Source: CAXRBC01 sp041158045 (GTDB lineage Bacteria > Actinomycetota > Acidimicrobiia > Acidimicrobiales > Ilumatobacteraceae). Taken from it: DNA of 12,948 nucleotides. How positions within the stretch are numbered: the first letter of the stretch is position 1; each line of letters opens with the position of its first letter. This document shows positions 6,835 to 12,948 of this stretch, in pieces. The notes under the pieces were generated by a model. It saw nothing but the letters and a program-made list of their open reading frames with translations, searched no databases and was not told the origin of the DNA. The translations under genes were made by a program, and so were the position numbers. The stretch lies in contig JBEBCD010000031.1 in assembly GCA_041158045.1 (NCBI GenBank), positions 1 through 12,948 of the forward strand, written 5' to 3'.

Positions 6835-7593
6835 TCAGCGGGCCCACGGCGCGTCGCCGGCCGCCCACAGCTCGTTGAGGAGCTGCCACTCGCGGAAGGT
6901 GTCCATGCACTGCCAGAACCCGTCGTGGCCGTACATCGTCATCTCGTGGTCCTTCACGATCGCCTGGATGGGCTCCTTCTCCCACATCAGGTCCTCGCGG
7001 TCGTCGAGGTACTCGAAGACCCGCGGCTCGCAGACGAAGAACCCGCCGGAGATCCGCCCACCGGACGTCTGCGACTTCTCGTTGAAGCCCGTCACGTTGC
7101 CGCCGTCGTCGACCTGCAGCTCGCCGAACCGGCTGGGCGGTCGCACGCCCGTCACCGTCAGCGCCTTGCCCCTGGCGCGGTGGTGGGCGACCAGCGCGTC
7201 GAGGTCCACGTCGCTCAGCCCGTCGCCGTAGGTGAGCATGAACGTCGCGTCGCCGACGTGGTCGCGCACCCGGCGGATCCGCGCCCCGGTGAGCGCCCCG
7301 AGGCCGGTGTCGACCATGACGACGCGGCACGCGCGCCCCGCGATCTCGCCCTCGTGGGTCCAGGTGCCGTCCCCGCCGGTCGTGCGGCCGGCGCGGCCGG
7401 CGAAGTGCGCGACGATCGCGTCGCCCTTGTACCCGAGGCAGAGGACGAACTCGTCGTGGCCCCGTCGCGCGTACGAGGCCAGTAGGTGCTCGAGGATCGG
7501 CGCGTCGCCGATACGGACCATCGGCTTGGGCACGTCGTCGGCGACGTCGCGGATCCGCGTGCCGAATCCGCCGCAGAGCACCACCGTGCGCAT
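6835..7593 (-). CDS. rfbF: Glucose-1-phosphate cytidylyltransferase
   Basis: A 252-residue protein from ATG 7593, near the usual 255-260. The nucleotidyltransferase signature is VVLCGGFGTR (residues 4-13) followed by VPKPMVRIG (21-29; K23 phosphate-binding). VDTGLGALTGARI (94-106), LTYGDGLSDVDL (120-131; D124 a metal ligand), PPSRFGEL (152-159), ISGGFFV (181-187), MWEKEPI (203-209) and GFWQCMDT (225-232) follow the RfbF order. It makes CDP-glucose and pyrophosphate from CTP and glucose-1-phosphate and supplies RfbG, encoded next. The start is supported by a TGAGG Shine-Dalgarno-like stretch 5 nt upstream that includes the previous gene's stop. Identification is very secure; nothing looks broken. 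Confidence 0.97.
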   Translation of the reverse strand: MRTVVLCGGFGTRIRDVADDVPKPMVRIGDAPILEHLLASYARRGHDEFVLCLGYKGDAIVAHFAGRAGRTTGGDGTWTHEGEIAGRACRVVMVDTGLGALTGARIRRVRDHVGDATFMLTYGDGLSDVDLDALVAHHRARGKALTVTGVRPPSRFGELQVDDGGNVTGFNEKSQTSGGRISGGFFVCEPRVFEYLDDREDLMWEKEPIQAIVKDHEMTMYGHDGFWQCMDTFREWQLLNELWAAGDAPWAR

Positions 7594-7598
7594 CGCCG

Positions 7599-7603
7599 CC
7601 TCA
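7599..7603 (-). promoter_or_regulatory. Ribosome binding site of rfbF, spanning the previous stop codon
   Basis: On the minus strand the bases TGAGG lie 5 nt before the rfbF ATG. The TGA in them is the stop of the phosphogluconolactonase-like gene, so termination and re-initiation share the same bases. The spacing and match to the anti-Shine-Dalgarno sequence support ATG 7593 as the start. Confidence 0.45.
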
Positions 7604-8320
7604 GCCCCCGCGCCGCACGAGCCGCGGGTCGATCCCGTCCGGGAGCGCGGCCTCGTCGAGGATCACGTCGGTCGGCCGCCACCGCGTCACCGGCAGGTCG
7701 GCACCCCGCGCGAGCGCGCCGATGGCGTCGCGCTTGCCGGCGCCCGCCGTCACCACCACGCGGCGCGACGCGCCGCCGAGCACGCCGAGGGTGAGCGTCA
7801 TGCGTCCGGGCGGGTCTGCGGGCGCGTCGGCGAGGTGGATCGCGACGCCGTCGGCGGCGAGGGCGGGGTGCCCGGGGAAGAGGCTCGCGACGTGGCCGTC
7901 GTCGCCGAGCCCGAGCATCGCGAGATCGAGCGTCGAGATGCTCGCGAGCCTATCCGTGAGCGCCCGCACGGCCCGCGTGGCACCCGTCTCGGGCGCCATG
8001 CGCACCATGCGACCGTCGCGTGCGATCGTCGCGTCGATCGCGTCGAGGCCGCGCGCGATCGCGACGTCGTTGCGTCGCGCGTCGCCGACGGGCACGTCGC
8101 GCTCGTCGGCGACGATCCACGTCACGCGCGACCATCCGCGCGCGGCGTCCGCGCCGCGCGACGCCGACTCGGCGGGGAGTGCCGCGAGCATGGCGGCGAC
8201 GCCGCGTCCCGCCGACAGCGCGACGTGCACCGGTCCCTCGAGCCCCGTGACGACGTCGACGAGCAACGCGGCCGCCGCGCGCGCGGCGGCCGCCGCATCC
8301 GGCCGGACCCGGAGGATCAC
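7601..8320 (-). CDS. 6-phosphogluconolactonase (Pgl/DevB) family protein, divergent
   Basis: A 239-residue protein from GTG 8320, overlapping the preceding stop (GTGA); the family is usually 220-250. It shows WIVADERDVPVGDARRND (residues 68-85), matching the DER.VP....SN block, LAMLGLGDDGHVASLFPG (133-150), matching the LG.G.DGH.ASLFPG block, then PPGRMTLTLGVL (170-181) and a conserved-looking AGAGKR (192-197). Canonical members hydrolyse 6-phosphogluconolactone in the pentose phosphate pathway, and the same fold serves glucosamine-6-phosphate deaminase. Differences from typical enzymes: the phosphate-loop segment LSGGSTP reads LSAGRGV (35-41), and the serine of the SN pair is arginine. It sits inside a glycan operon, between a surface-carbohydrate protein and rfbF, not with zwf or gnd. 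A sugar-lactone or phosphosugar role in acid-sugar synthesis is therefore possible; housekeeping 6PGL activity is the alternative. Confidence 0.87.
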   Translation of the reverse strand: MILRVRPDAAAAARAAAALLVDVVTGLEGPVHVALSAGRGVAAMLAALPAESASRGADAARGWSRVTWIVADERDVPVGDARRNDVAIARGLDAIDATIARDGRMVRMAPETGATRAVRALTDRLASISTLDLAMLGLGDDGHVASLFPGHPALAADGVAIHLADAPADPPGRMTLTLGVLGGASRRVVVTAGAGKRDAIGALARGADLPVTRWRPTDVILDEAALPDGIDPRLVRRGG

Positions 8321-10254
8321 GCCACGTGCCCCGCCACGAGCGCGCGCCACCGCGGGATCGCGGGGTCGAGGTGCAGCAGCGAGGCCGCGCCGTCGGTCGT
8401 CCCCGCGCGGCTGCGGGCGGCGTCCGCGAGTCGCGCGAGCACGGCCGCGAGCTCGGCACCCGACCGCACGGTCGTGACGCGGGGATCGCCGCGCAGCGGA
8501 CCGAGGTCGAACGACCCCGGGTCCAGGCACTGCACGACGTCGAGGCCGGCGAGGACCGCGTCGAGCGACGCGGAGGTGATCGTCGAGGCGTAGAGCACGT
8601 CGGCGTCGCCGAGCAGGTCGGCGAGGTCGCGCCCGCCGTCCACGACGCGCGCGCCGGGCGGCAGGGGGGGCAGGTGCTGGCGCCAGTGGGGCTTCACCGT
8701 CACCTCGACCGGCGTGCCACCCCGCACGAGCGCGTCGGCGAGCAGCGCGATCTGGCGCGCCGTCGCCTCGGGCATGAAGTCGGTCGTGACGAGCAGCCGG
8801 AGCGGTCTGCCCGCGGCCCGCGGCGTCGCGCCGGCGGTGCGCGCCGACAGGTACATGAGCGCCTCGACGTCCGCGAGCTCGCGGCGTGGGTAGCCCGCGC
8901 GCTCGAGCGCGGTGCGCGCGAGCGTGCCGTTGACCGCGACGAGGTCGGGGCGGGGCATCGCCCGCGGACCCGGCGCGTACTCGCTCGCATCGGCGAGGAA
9001 GCGCAGGTCCCACCACCGCACGGTGGAGTGCGCGACGCCGACCAGCCGACCGTGACCGGCGCGCCGCCACGCGTGGACCAATGCCATCTCCCACGGCTGG
9101 TTCTCCATGAGGTAGAGCCCGAGGCGCTGGCGCGGCAGCGCGCCGATCGCGCGCTCGAGCGCGCGCAGGCGGAGGCAGGCCTGCATCGCCTCGGCGCCGC
9201 GCAGGCTGTGGCGCCAGTCGGCGGCGAGCAGCGGCCAGAGCGTCGCGCGGGTGCCCGGGATGACGAAGGCCGCGCGGGCCCGCGAGACGCGCACGGCCCG
9301 CGTGCGCAGGCGCGCGTAGTCGACGAGCGCACCGCGCAGCGTGCCCCACCCGCCGAGGCCGTCGAGCACCGCGTGGTCCTCGCGCCGCTCGGCGCGGCGC
9401 ATCGCGTCGAGCCGGGTCCGGACCGCGCGCAGCGCGGCGGGTGTGCGGTCGTCGACGAGGAGGTGCAGCCAGCCCGTGCGGCCCGGGCGGTCGCGGAGCG
9501 CGCCGACGAGCGCCGTCCAGTACTGCGACGCGAAGGCGTCGCCGCCGCCCGTGCCGAAGCGGAACCAGTAGTCGACGACGGTCACGTCCGTCCCGGCCCG
9601 CGTCGCACCCGGTGCGTCGGCCGCGGCACCGCGGCGGTGGATCGCGCGGGCCGCCCGGAGGTGGTCGCGCACGGCGAGCGCGGCGAGGAGCAGCCCCGGC
9701 GTCGCGGCCTTGAGCCGCCGACGCGACGTGCCGCCGAGCCCCGCGCCGCGCAGCGCGCGCGGCGGCCGGCTCCGCGCGACGGGGACGCCGTGGTGCCGTG
9801 CGATGGCGACGCATGCGCGCGCGAGGCCGCGGTCGGCGGTGCGCACGTCGAGTCGCGCGGGCCGCGACGCGGCGATGCGCGACTCGAGCGCCATGAGCCG
9901 CGCGACGTGGTGCATCCGGCCGCGCGCGGTGTACGGGCGGGAGTGCACGTGCGTCATGCGCCACGCGCTGAGGCCGTCGCGCAGCGCGAGGCGCTCGTCG
10001 ATGGTGCGACCGCCGACGCGGTGGCGGCCGATCGCGGCGAGGAGGGCGAGCAGGCGGGGCCGCAGCGTCGCGGCGTCGTGCTCGACGATCTCGCTCAGCG
10101 AGGCGACGCGCGGATCACCGGTGGGGGCGAAGGCCTCCCACAGCAGGACGTCGGCGTCCGGTCCCGCGGGGACGTCCTCGCGGGAGTCCCAGAGGATCAG
10201 GCGACGTACCGTCTCGGCGGCCGGTCGGGGGCGCCCGGCGTCGGCGTCGGGCAC
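8317..10254 (-). CDS. Large surface carbohydrate biosynthesis protein (TIGR04326-like), putative glycosyltransferase
   Basis: A 645-residue protein from GTG 10254, one base after the stop of the cytidylyltransferase gene. It resembles, from memory, the TIGR04326 surface carbohydrate biosynthesis family found in O-antigen-type loci: VVDYWFRFG (residues 226-234), SQYWTALVGAL (243-253), GWLHLLVDD (261-269), then the strongest block LYLMENQPWEMALVHAW (380-396), GVAHSTVRWWDLRFLAD (406-422) and PRPDLVAVNG (434-443). The C-terminal part has a GT-B look: LLVTTDFMPE, VTVKPHW as in capsule and teichoic-acid polymerases, and DVLYASTITSASLDAVLAG in the place of the donor-binding ADV..S.SSS..EAL motif. 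No signal peptide or membrane span. Directly downstream of a CMP-sugar synthetase-like gene, it could be the transferase that uses that CMP-sugar, as KpsC/KpsS use CMP-Kdo; this is inference. The role is not established. Confidence 0.72.
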   Translation of the reverse strand: MPDADAGRPRPAAETVRRLILWDSREDVPAGPDADVLLWEAFAPTGDPRVASLSEIVEHDAATLRPRLLALLAAIGRHRVGGRTIDERLALRDGLSAWRMTHVHSRPYTARGRMHHVARLMALESRIAASRPARLDVRTADRGLARACVAIARHHGVPVARSRPPRALRGAGLGGTSRRRLKAATPGLLLAALAVRDHLRAARAIHRRGAAADAPGATRAGTDVTVVDYWFRFGTGGGDAFASQYWTALVGALRDRPGRTGWLHLLVDDRTPAALRAVRTRLDAMRRAERREDHAVLDGLGGWGTLRGALVDYARLRTRAVRVSRARAAFVIPGTRATLWPLLAADWRHSLRGAEAMQACLRLRALERAIGALPRQRLGLYLMENQPWEMALVHAWRRAGHGRLVGVAHSTVRWWDLRFLADASEYAPGPRAMPRPDLVAVNGTLARTALERAGYPRRELADVEALMYLSARTAGATPRAAGRPLRLLVTTDFMPEATARQIALLADALVRGGTPVEVTVKPHWRQHLPPLPPGARVVDGGRDLADLLGDADVLYASTITSASLDAVLAGLDVVQCLDPGSFDLGPLRGDPRVTTVRSGAELAAVLARLADAARSRAGTTDGAASLLHLDPAIPRWRALVAGHVA

Positions 10255-10255
10255 C

Positions 10256-11041
10256 TCACGACCCCGCGGCGGACATGAGCCGCTCGACGACGGCCACGTC
10301 CTCGGGGACGTCGATCGCGTGCGTGCGATACGGCGTGCGCACCATCGCGACGCGCACGCCGTGCTCGATGAACCGCATCATGTCCACCGACTCGCACTCC
10401 TCGAGCGGCGTCGGCGCCAGGATGGCGAAGCGCCGCAGCGCGTCGGCGGTGAACGCGATGAGGCCGAGCTGCTTGCCCATCGGGCGCTCGACGCCGTCCA
10501 TCGACACGGGGATCGGGGCGCGCGACATGTAGAGCGCGTCCCCCGCGAGGTTGGTCACGACCTTCACGCAGTTGCGGTTGTCGAACTCCCCCGGCTGGAC
10601 GTCGACCCACAGGTTGACCACGCTCGGCGCGTCGGGGGCGCCGAACGGCGCGACCACCTGGTCGAGCATCCGCGGGTCGGTCATGGGCTCGTCGCCCTGC
10701 ACCATGACGACGACGTCCCAGCGGCGGCCGGTCGTCCGCTCGTGGACCTCGAGGGCCTCCGCGCATCGGTCGGAGGCGCGCTGGTGGCGGTCGCTCGTCA
10801 TCACGGCGGTGCCGCCGAAGCCCTCCACGTGCGAGACGATCTCCGCGTCGCAGGTCGCCACGATCACGTCGTGGATCGACGCGCTCGCGCCGACGCGCTC
10901 GGCCACGTGCTGGAGCATCGACTTGCCGAGGATCCGCACCAGGGGCTTGCGGGGGTAGCGGGTGCTCGCGAGCCGCGCCGGGACGATCGCGATGACGCGG
11001 GGCGCGGTGGCGTGCGCCGCGCGCGGGGCGCCGGGGCTCAC
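10256..11041 (-). CDS. KdsB-like CMP-sugar cytidylyltransferase (3-deoxy-manno-octulosonate cytidylyltransferase family)
   Basis: A 261-residue protein from GTG 11041, overlapping the dehydrogenase stop (GTGA). Family blocks: VIAIVPARLASTRYPRKPL (residues 16-34, CTP-binding loop), VIVATCD (59-65), VVMVQGDEPM (111-120; D117 metal ligand), ALYMSRAPIP (169-178) and HAIDVPEDV (241-249; D244 second metal ligand). KdsB couples CTP to KDO, giving CMP-KDO. The sugar side is changed: the E. coli KdsB segment RHLGIYGY is here KQLGLIAF (190-196), and EMLEQLR is ESVDMMR (217-223), so a KDO-contacting His and Gln are Gln and Met. CTP chemistry should be intact, but the sugar may be another 2-keto acid sugar. 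There is no kdsA, kdsC or NeuB-type synthase in the window to name it. Cytoplasmic; feeds the adjacent TIGR04326-like protein by inference. Confidence 0.86.
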   Translation of the reverse strand: MSPGAPRAAHATAPRVIAIVPARLASTRYPRKPLVRILGKSMLQHVAERVGASASIHDVIVATCDAEIVSHVEGFGGTAVMTSDRHQRASDRCAEALEVHERTTGRRWDVVVMVQGDEPMTDPRMLDQVVAPFGAPDAPSVVNLWVDVQPGEFDNRNCVKVVTNLAGDALYMSRAPIPVSMDGVERPMGKQLGLIAFTADALRRFAILAPTPLEECESVDMMRFIEHGVRVAMVRTPYRTHAIDVPEDVAVVERLMSAAGS

Positions 11042-11961
11042 GAGACGACGCCGATCTCGCGGAGGGCCGCCACGAGCGCGCCGCTCGCCTCGCGCTCCAT
11101 CGCGTCCCGCGTCTCGCGCGCGTACGAGCCCATGTGGGCGGTCATCTGCACCTGTTCCAGCCCGGCGAGCGGGCCCGCGTACGGCTCGACCTCGAAGCAG
11201 TCGAGCGCGGCACCGGCGAGTCGGCCCTCGACGAGGGCGACCCGCAGCGCCTCCTCGTCCACGAGACCACCGCGCGCGCAGTTCACGAGGAGCGCGCCGG
11301 GGCGCATCGAGCCGATCCGTCGCGCATCGATCATGTGCCGGCGCTCCGGCGCATAGGGCACGTGGAGGGTCAGCACGTCGGCGCGCGCGCAGACCTCGTC
11401 GAGCGAGGCCGACTCGATCCCGGGCGGGGCGCCGAGTGGGTCGTGGCCGACGACGCGCGCGCCGAACGCCCCGACCAGCTCCGCCACTCGCCGGCCGATC
11501 CGGCCGAGTCCGACGATGCCCACGAGGCGTCCCTGGAGCAGGCCGCCCATGCGCCCGCACCACGTGCCGGCGCGCACGTCGCGGTCGGCGGCGGCGACGT
11601 GGCGCAGCAGGCCGAGCACGTGCGCGAGCGTGAGCTCGGCGACCGCCTGCGTCGGCGCGTCGGGCGTGGTGAGCACGCGGATGCCGCGGTCTGCGGCCGC
11701 GGCGAGGTCGACGCTGTCGGTGCCGGTGCCGACCCGGGCGATCACGCGCAGGCCCGTCGCACCCTCGAGCACGCGGCGGGTGAGGGGCTCGAGCCCGGCC
11801 ACCAGGCCGACGGCGTCCGTGCCGAGCAGGGCGGCGATCTGGTCCTCGTCGAGGCGGGCGCGGTGCGGGTTGTCGACAATCGGGATCCCCGCGCGGCCGA
11901 GCGCGTCGCGGCCGACGAAGTTGTCCGCGCCGAAGCTCGACGTCGAGATCACTACGCGCAC
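11038..11961 (-). CDS. D-isomer-specific 2-hydroxyacid dehydrogenase (phosphoglycerate dehydrogenase-like)
   Basis: A 307-residue protein from GTG 11961. It contains VIARVGTGTDSVDL (residues 73-86), TPDAPTQAVAELTLAHVLGLLR (99-120), the NAD-binding GIVGLGRIGRRVAE (148-161) with D174 at the end of the second Rossmann strand, LTLHVPY (198-204), and the catalytic triad R230 (NCARGG), E259 (DCFEVEP) and H276 (TAHMGS). The family interconverts D-2-hydroxy acids and 2-keto acids with NAD(P); the sequence is closest in style to 3-phosphoglycerate dehydrogenase, without its C-terminal ACT domain. It overlaps the KdsB-like gene downstream and follows the sulfotransferase-like gene after 54 nt. In this context it may supply or oxidise a precursor of an acid sugar, or a glycerate-type substituent, rather than act in serine synthesis (inference). 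Confidence 0.9.
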   Translation of the reverse strand: MRVVISTSSFGADNFVGRDALGRAGIPIVDNPHRARLDEDQIAALLGTDAVGLVAGLEPLTRRVLEGATGLRVIARVGTGTDSVDLAAAADRGIRVLTTPDAPTQAVAELTLAHVLGLLRHVAAADRDVRAGTWCGRMGGLLQGRLVGIVGLGRIGRRVAELVGAFGARVVGHDPLGAPPGIESASLDEVCARADVLTLHVPYAPERRHMIDARRIGSMRPGALLVNCARGGLVDEEALRVALVEGRLAGAALDCFEVEPYAGPLAGLEQVQMTAHMGSYARETRDAMEREASGALVAALREIGVVS

Positions 11962-12015
11962 GTGTCGATGCCCCGTCCCGTCACGCTACCGCCGGCGCGC
12001 GCGTCCGGCCGGCGC

Positions 12016-12948
12016 TCAGCGCGGGGCGAACGCGGCGAGCGGGCCCGGCCAGCGCCGGTCGTACTCGGCGACCGCGCGCGCGAACTCGGCGCGGGCCGCG
12101 GCACCGCACTCGCGTTCGATCGTCGCCATCGTCTCGCGGTACACCGCCTCGTCGCCCGCTCCCGCGCGGCCCGTGAAGCTGTACGACGACGTGGCGCGAC
12201 CCGCGGCGATCTCGGTGCGGGGGAGCCGCTGGCGTCGCAGCTCGCGCTCGAGGTGGCGGGTCGTCGCGCGCCCGAGGAACGTCCGGAGCCGTTCGATCTC
12301 CGTGCGGGGCTCGCGCACGAGCGACTCGAAGGCGACGACGAGCAGCGGGAACCCGGCCGGTGACGCATCGACGACGGCGAGGGCGTCCGCCTGCCACCGC
12401 GCGATCGACAGCAGCGCGCGATCGGGCACCGGCGCCGCGGCGAACTCGCCGGCCCACCCCGCCGCGTACCACGGCACCTTGGTCCCCCCGTGGTCCACCG
12501 AGATCGTGAACTCCCGGTCGCGCTCGAACGTGGCGAGGTAGTCGCGCACGTTGGCGTAGAGGTGCACCGGGTGGCGCACCACCTCGACGAGCCGCAGCCG
12601 GTCGCCGTAGGCGCGGTGCAGCAGGCCGGCCACGGGGAGGAGCTCGTGCGTGGCGACGTTGAGCGCGAGGTTGCGGTCGCGGATCTCGGCGGCGATGTGG
12701 TCGCCGTCGCGGCGGCGGAGGCGGCGGACGTAGTCGAGCGCCCCCGGGCTGTTGCGCAGGCCCGAGTCGTCGCGCCAGCGCAGGTTGACCTCGCGGCCGA
12801 TGCGGTTGTTGTACTGCGAGAGGTCCGCGTAGATCCGCAGGAGGGCGATCGCGGCGTCCTCCTCGACGCGCCCGAGGTGGCGCAGCACGCAGAGGTACTC
12901 GTAGACGTGCTCGACCTTCTTCTTCTCGACGCCCTCGAAGCACGCGAG
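12016..12948 (-). CDS. Sulfotransferase-like protein, N-terminus cut by window edge
   Basis: Partial gene; the frame is open to the right edge, giving 310 visible residues before TGA. A GTG at 12888 exists, but the 20 codons before it (with EGVEKKKVEHVYEYL) read as protein, so the true start lies outside. The visible part has NVATHELLPVAGLLHRAYG (residues 97-115), then RLRLVEVVRHPVHLYANVRDYL (117-138), which resembles the strand-loop-helix of sulfotransferases that binds the 3'-phosphate of PAPS (R125; the usual Ser eight residues on is N133). ARWQADALAVV and LLVVAFESLVREPRTEIERLRTFLG match the later sulfotransferase segments. The diagnostic PAPS 5'-phosphosulfate loop would be in the missing N-terminus. 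The likely role is sulfation of a glycan or other metabolite, but a non-sulfating relative cannot be excluded. Confidence 0.58.
   Translation of the reverse strand, partial: LACFEGVEKKKVEHVYEYLCVLRHLGRVEEDAAIALLRIYADLSQYNNRIGREVNLRWRDDSGLRNSPGALDYVRRLRRRDGDHIAAEIRDRNLALNVATHELLPVAGLLHRAYGDRLRLVEVVRHPVHLYANVRDYLATFERDREFTISVDHGGTKVPWYAAGWAGEFAAAPVPDRALLSIARWQADALAVVDASPAGFPLLVVAFESLVREPRTEIERLRTFLGRATTRHLERELRRQRLPRTEIAAGRATSSYSFTGRAGAGDEAVYRETMATIERECGAAARAEFARAVAEYDRRWPGPLAAFAPR

Noticed and set aside
7601..8320. Glucosamine-6-phosphate deaminase (NagB) as the identity of the lactonase-fold gene
   Set aside because: The DER.VP and DGH.ASLFPG blocks fit the phosphogluconolactonase branch better than NagB, though the two share a fold and the true substrate is open.
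8326..10278. A 650-codon open frame on the plus strand opposite the TIGR04326-like gene
   Set aside because: The translation is low-complexity Arg/Ala/Gly/Val/His with no family motif, and it mirrors the minus-strand gene codon for codon. Long antisense frames are expected in DNA this GC-rich.
11991..12013. Inverted repeat GCCGGC...GCCGGC in the gap between the sulfotransferase-like and dehydrogenase genes, considered as a terminator or attenuator
   Set aside because: A 6-bp stem with an 11-nt loop and no T-run. Such GC palindromes arise easily at this base composition, and the neighbouring genes look co-transcribed.
1..12948. Mobile elements, CRISPR arrays, tRNA or rRNA genes
   Set aside because: No transposase or integrase motifs, no evenly spaced direct repeats and no tRNA-like cloverleaf were seen; composition and codon use look uniform across the window.

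Overview
The window is one stretch of a surface-polysaccharide (O-antigen, capsule or similar glycan) biosynthesis locus from a very GC-rich bacterium (by eye about three quarters G+C, with strong G/C preference at third codon positions). All fourteen genes I can support lie on the minus strand, so transcription runs from the right edge (12948) to the left edge (1). The first gene (right) and the last (left) are cut by the window ends. Eight of the thirteen junctions are 4-nt GTGA/ATGA overlaps, all thirteen visible stop codons are TGA, and eight of thirteen visible starts are GTG. This is one tightly coupled operon. The taxon cannot be fixed from the sequence. GC-rich Myxococcota or Gemmatimonadota-like bacteria, or deep actinobacteria, would all fit the base composition. 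A CMP-ulosonic-acid type cytidylyltransferase mildly favours a Gram-negative-type envelope.

Layout in transcription order. (A) 12948-7601: a partial sulfotransferase-like protein, a D-isomer 2-hydroxyacid dehydrogenase, a KdsB-like CMP-sugar cytidylyltransferase, a large surface-carbohydrate protein resembling the TIGR04326 family with a GT-B-like C-terminal half, and a divergent 6-phosphogluconolactonase-like protein. These look like a set for making, activating and transferring an acidic sugar. (B) 7593-4315: glucose-1-phosphate cytidylyltransferase (rfbF), CDP-glucose 4,6-dehydratase (rfbG), a short RmlC-type cupin epimerase and an extended SDR. Together they predict CDP-4-keto-6-deoxyglucose followed by epimerisation and reduction to a CDP-6-deoxyhexose. 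No RfbH/E1 3-dehydrase is present here, so a 3,6-dideoxyhexose is not predicted from this window alone. (C) 4318-1: a GT2 glycosyltransferase, a short DegT-family PLP enzyme, a FemAB/GNAT-fold transferase, a NodB-type polysaccharide deacetylase and a second GT2 cut by the left edge. This set fits amino-sugar formation, N-modification and assembly.

No gene in the window shows obvious transmembrane segments, so flippase, polymerase or ABC export genes must lie outside. I see no tRNA, rRNA, CRISPR, insertion sequence or convincing intrinsic terminator, and no gene-free stretch longer than 71 bases. The most interesting points are the KdsB-like enzyme with changed sugar-site residues beside a TIGR04326-like putative transferase, a phosphogluconolactonase homologue inside a glycan operon, and an SDR whose catalytic YxxxK lysine is a histidine.
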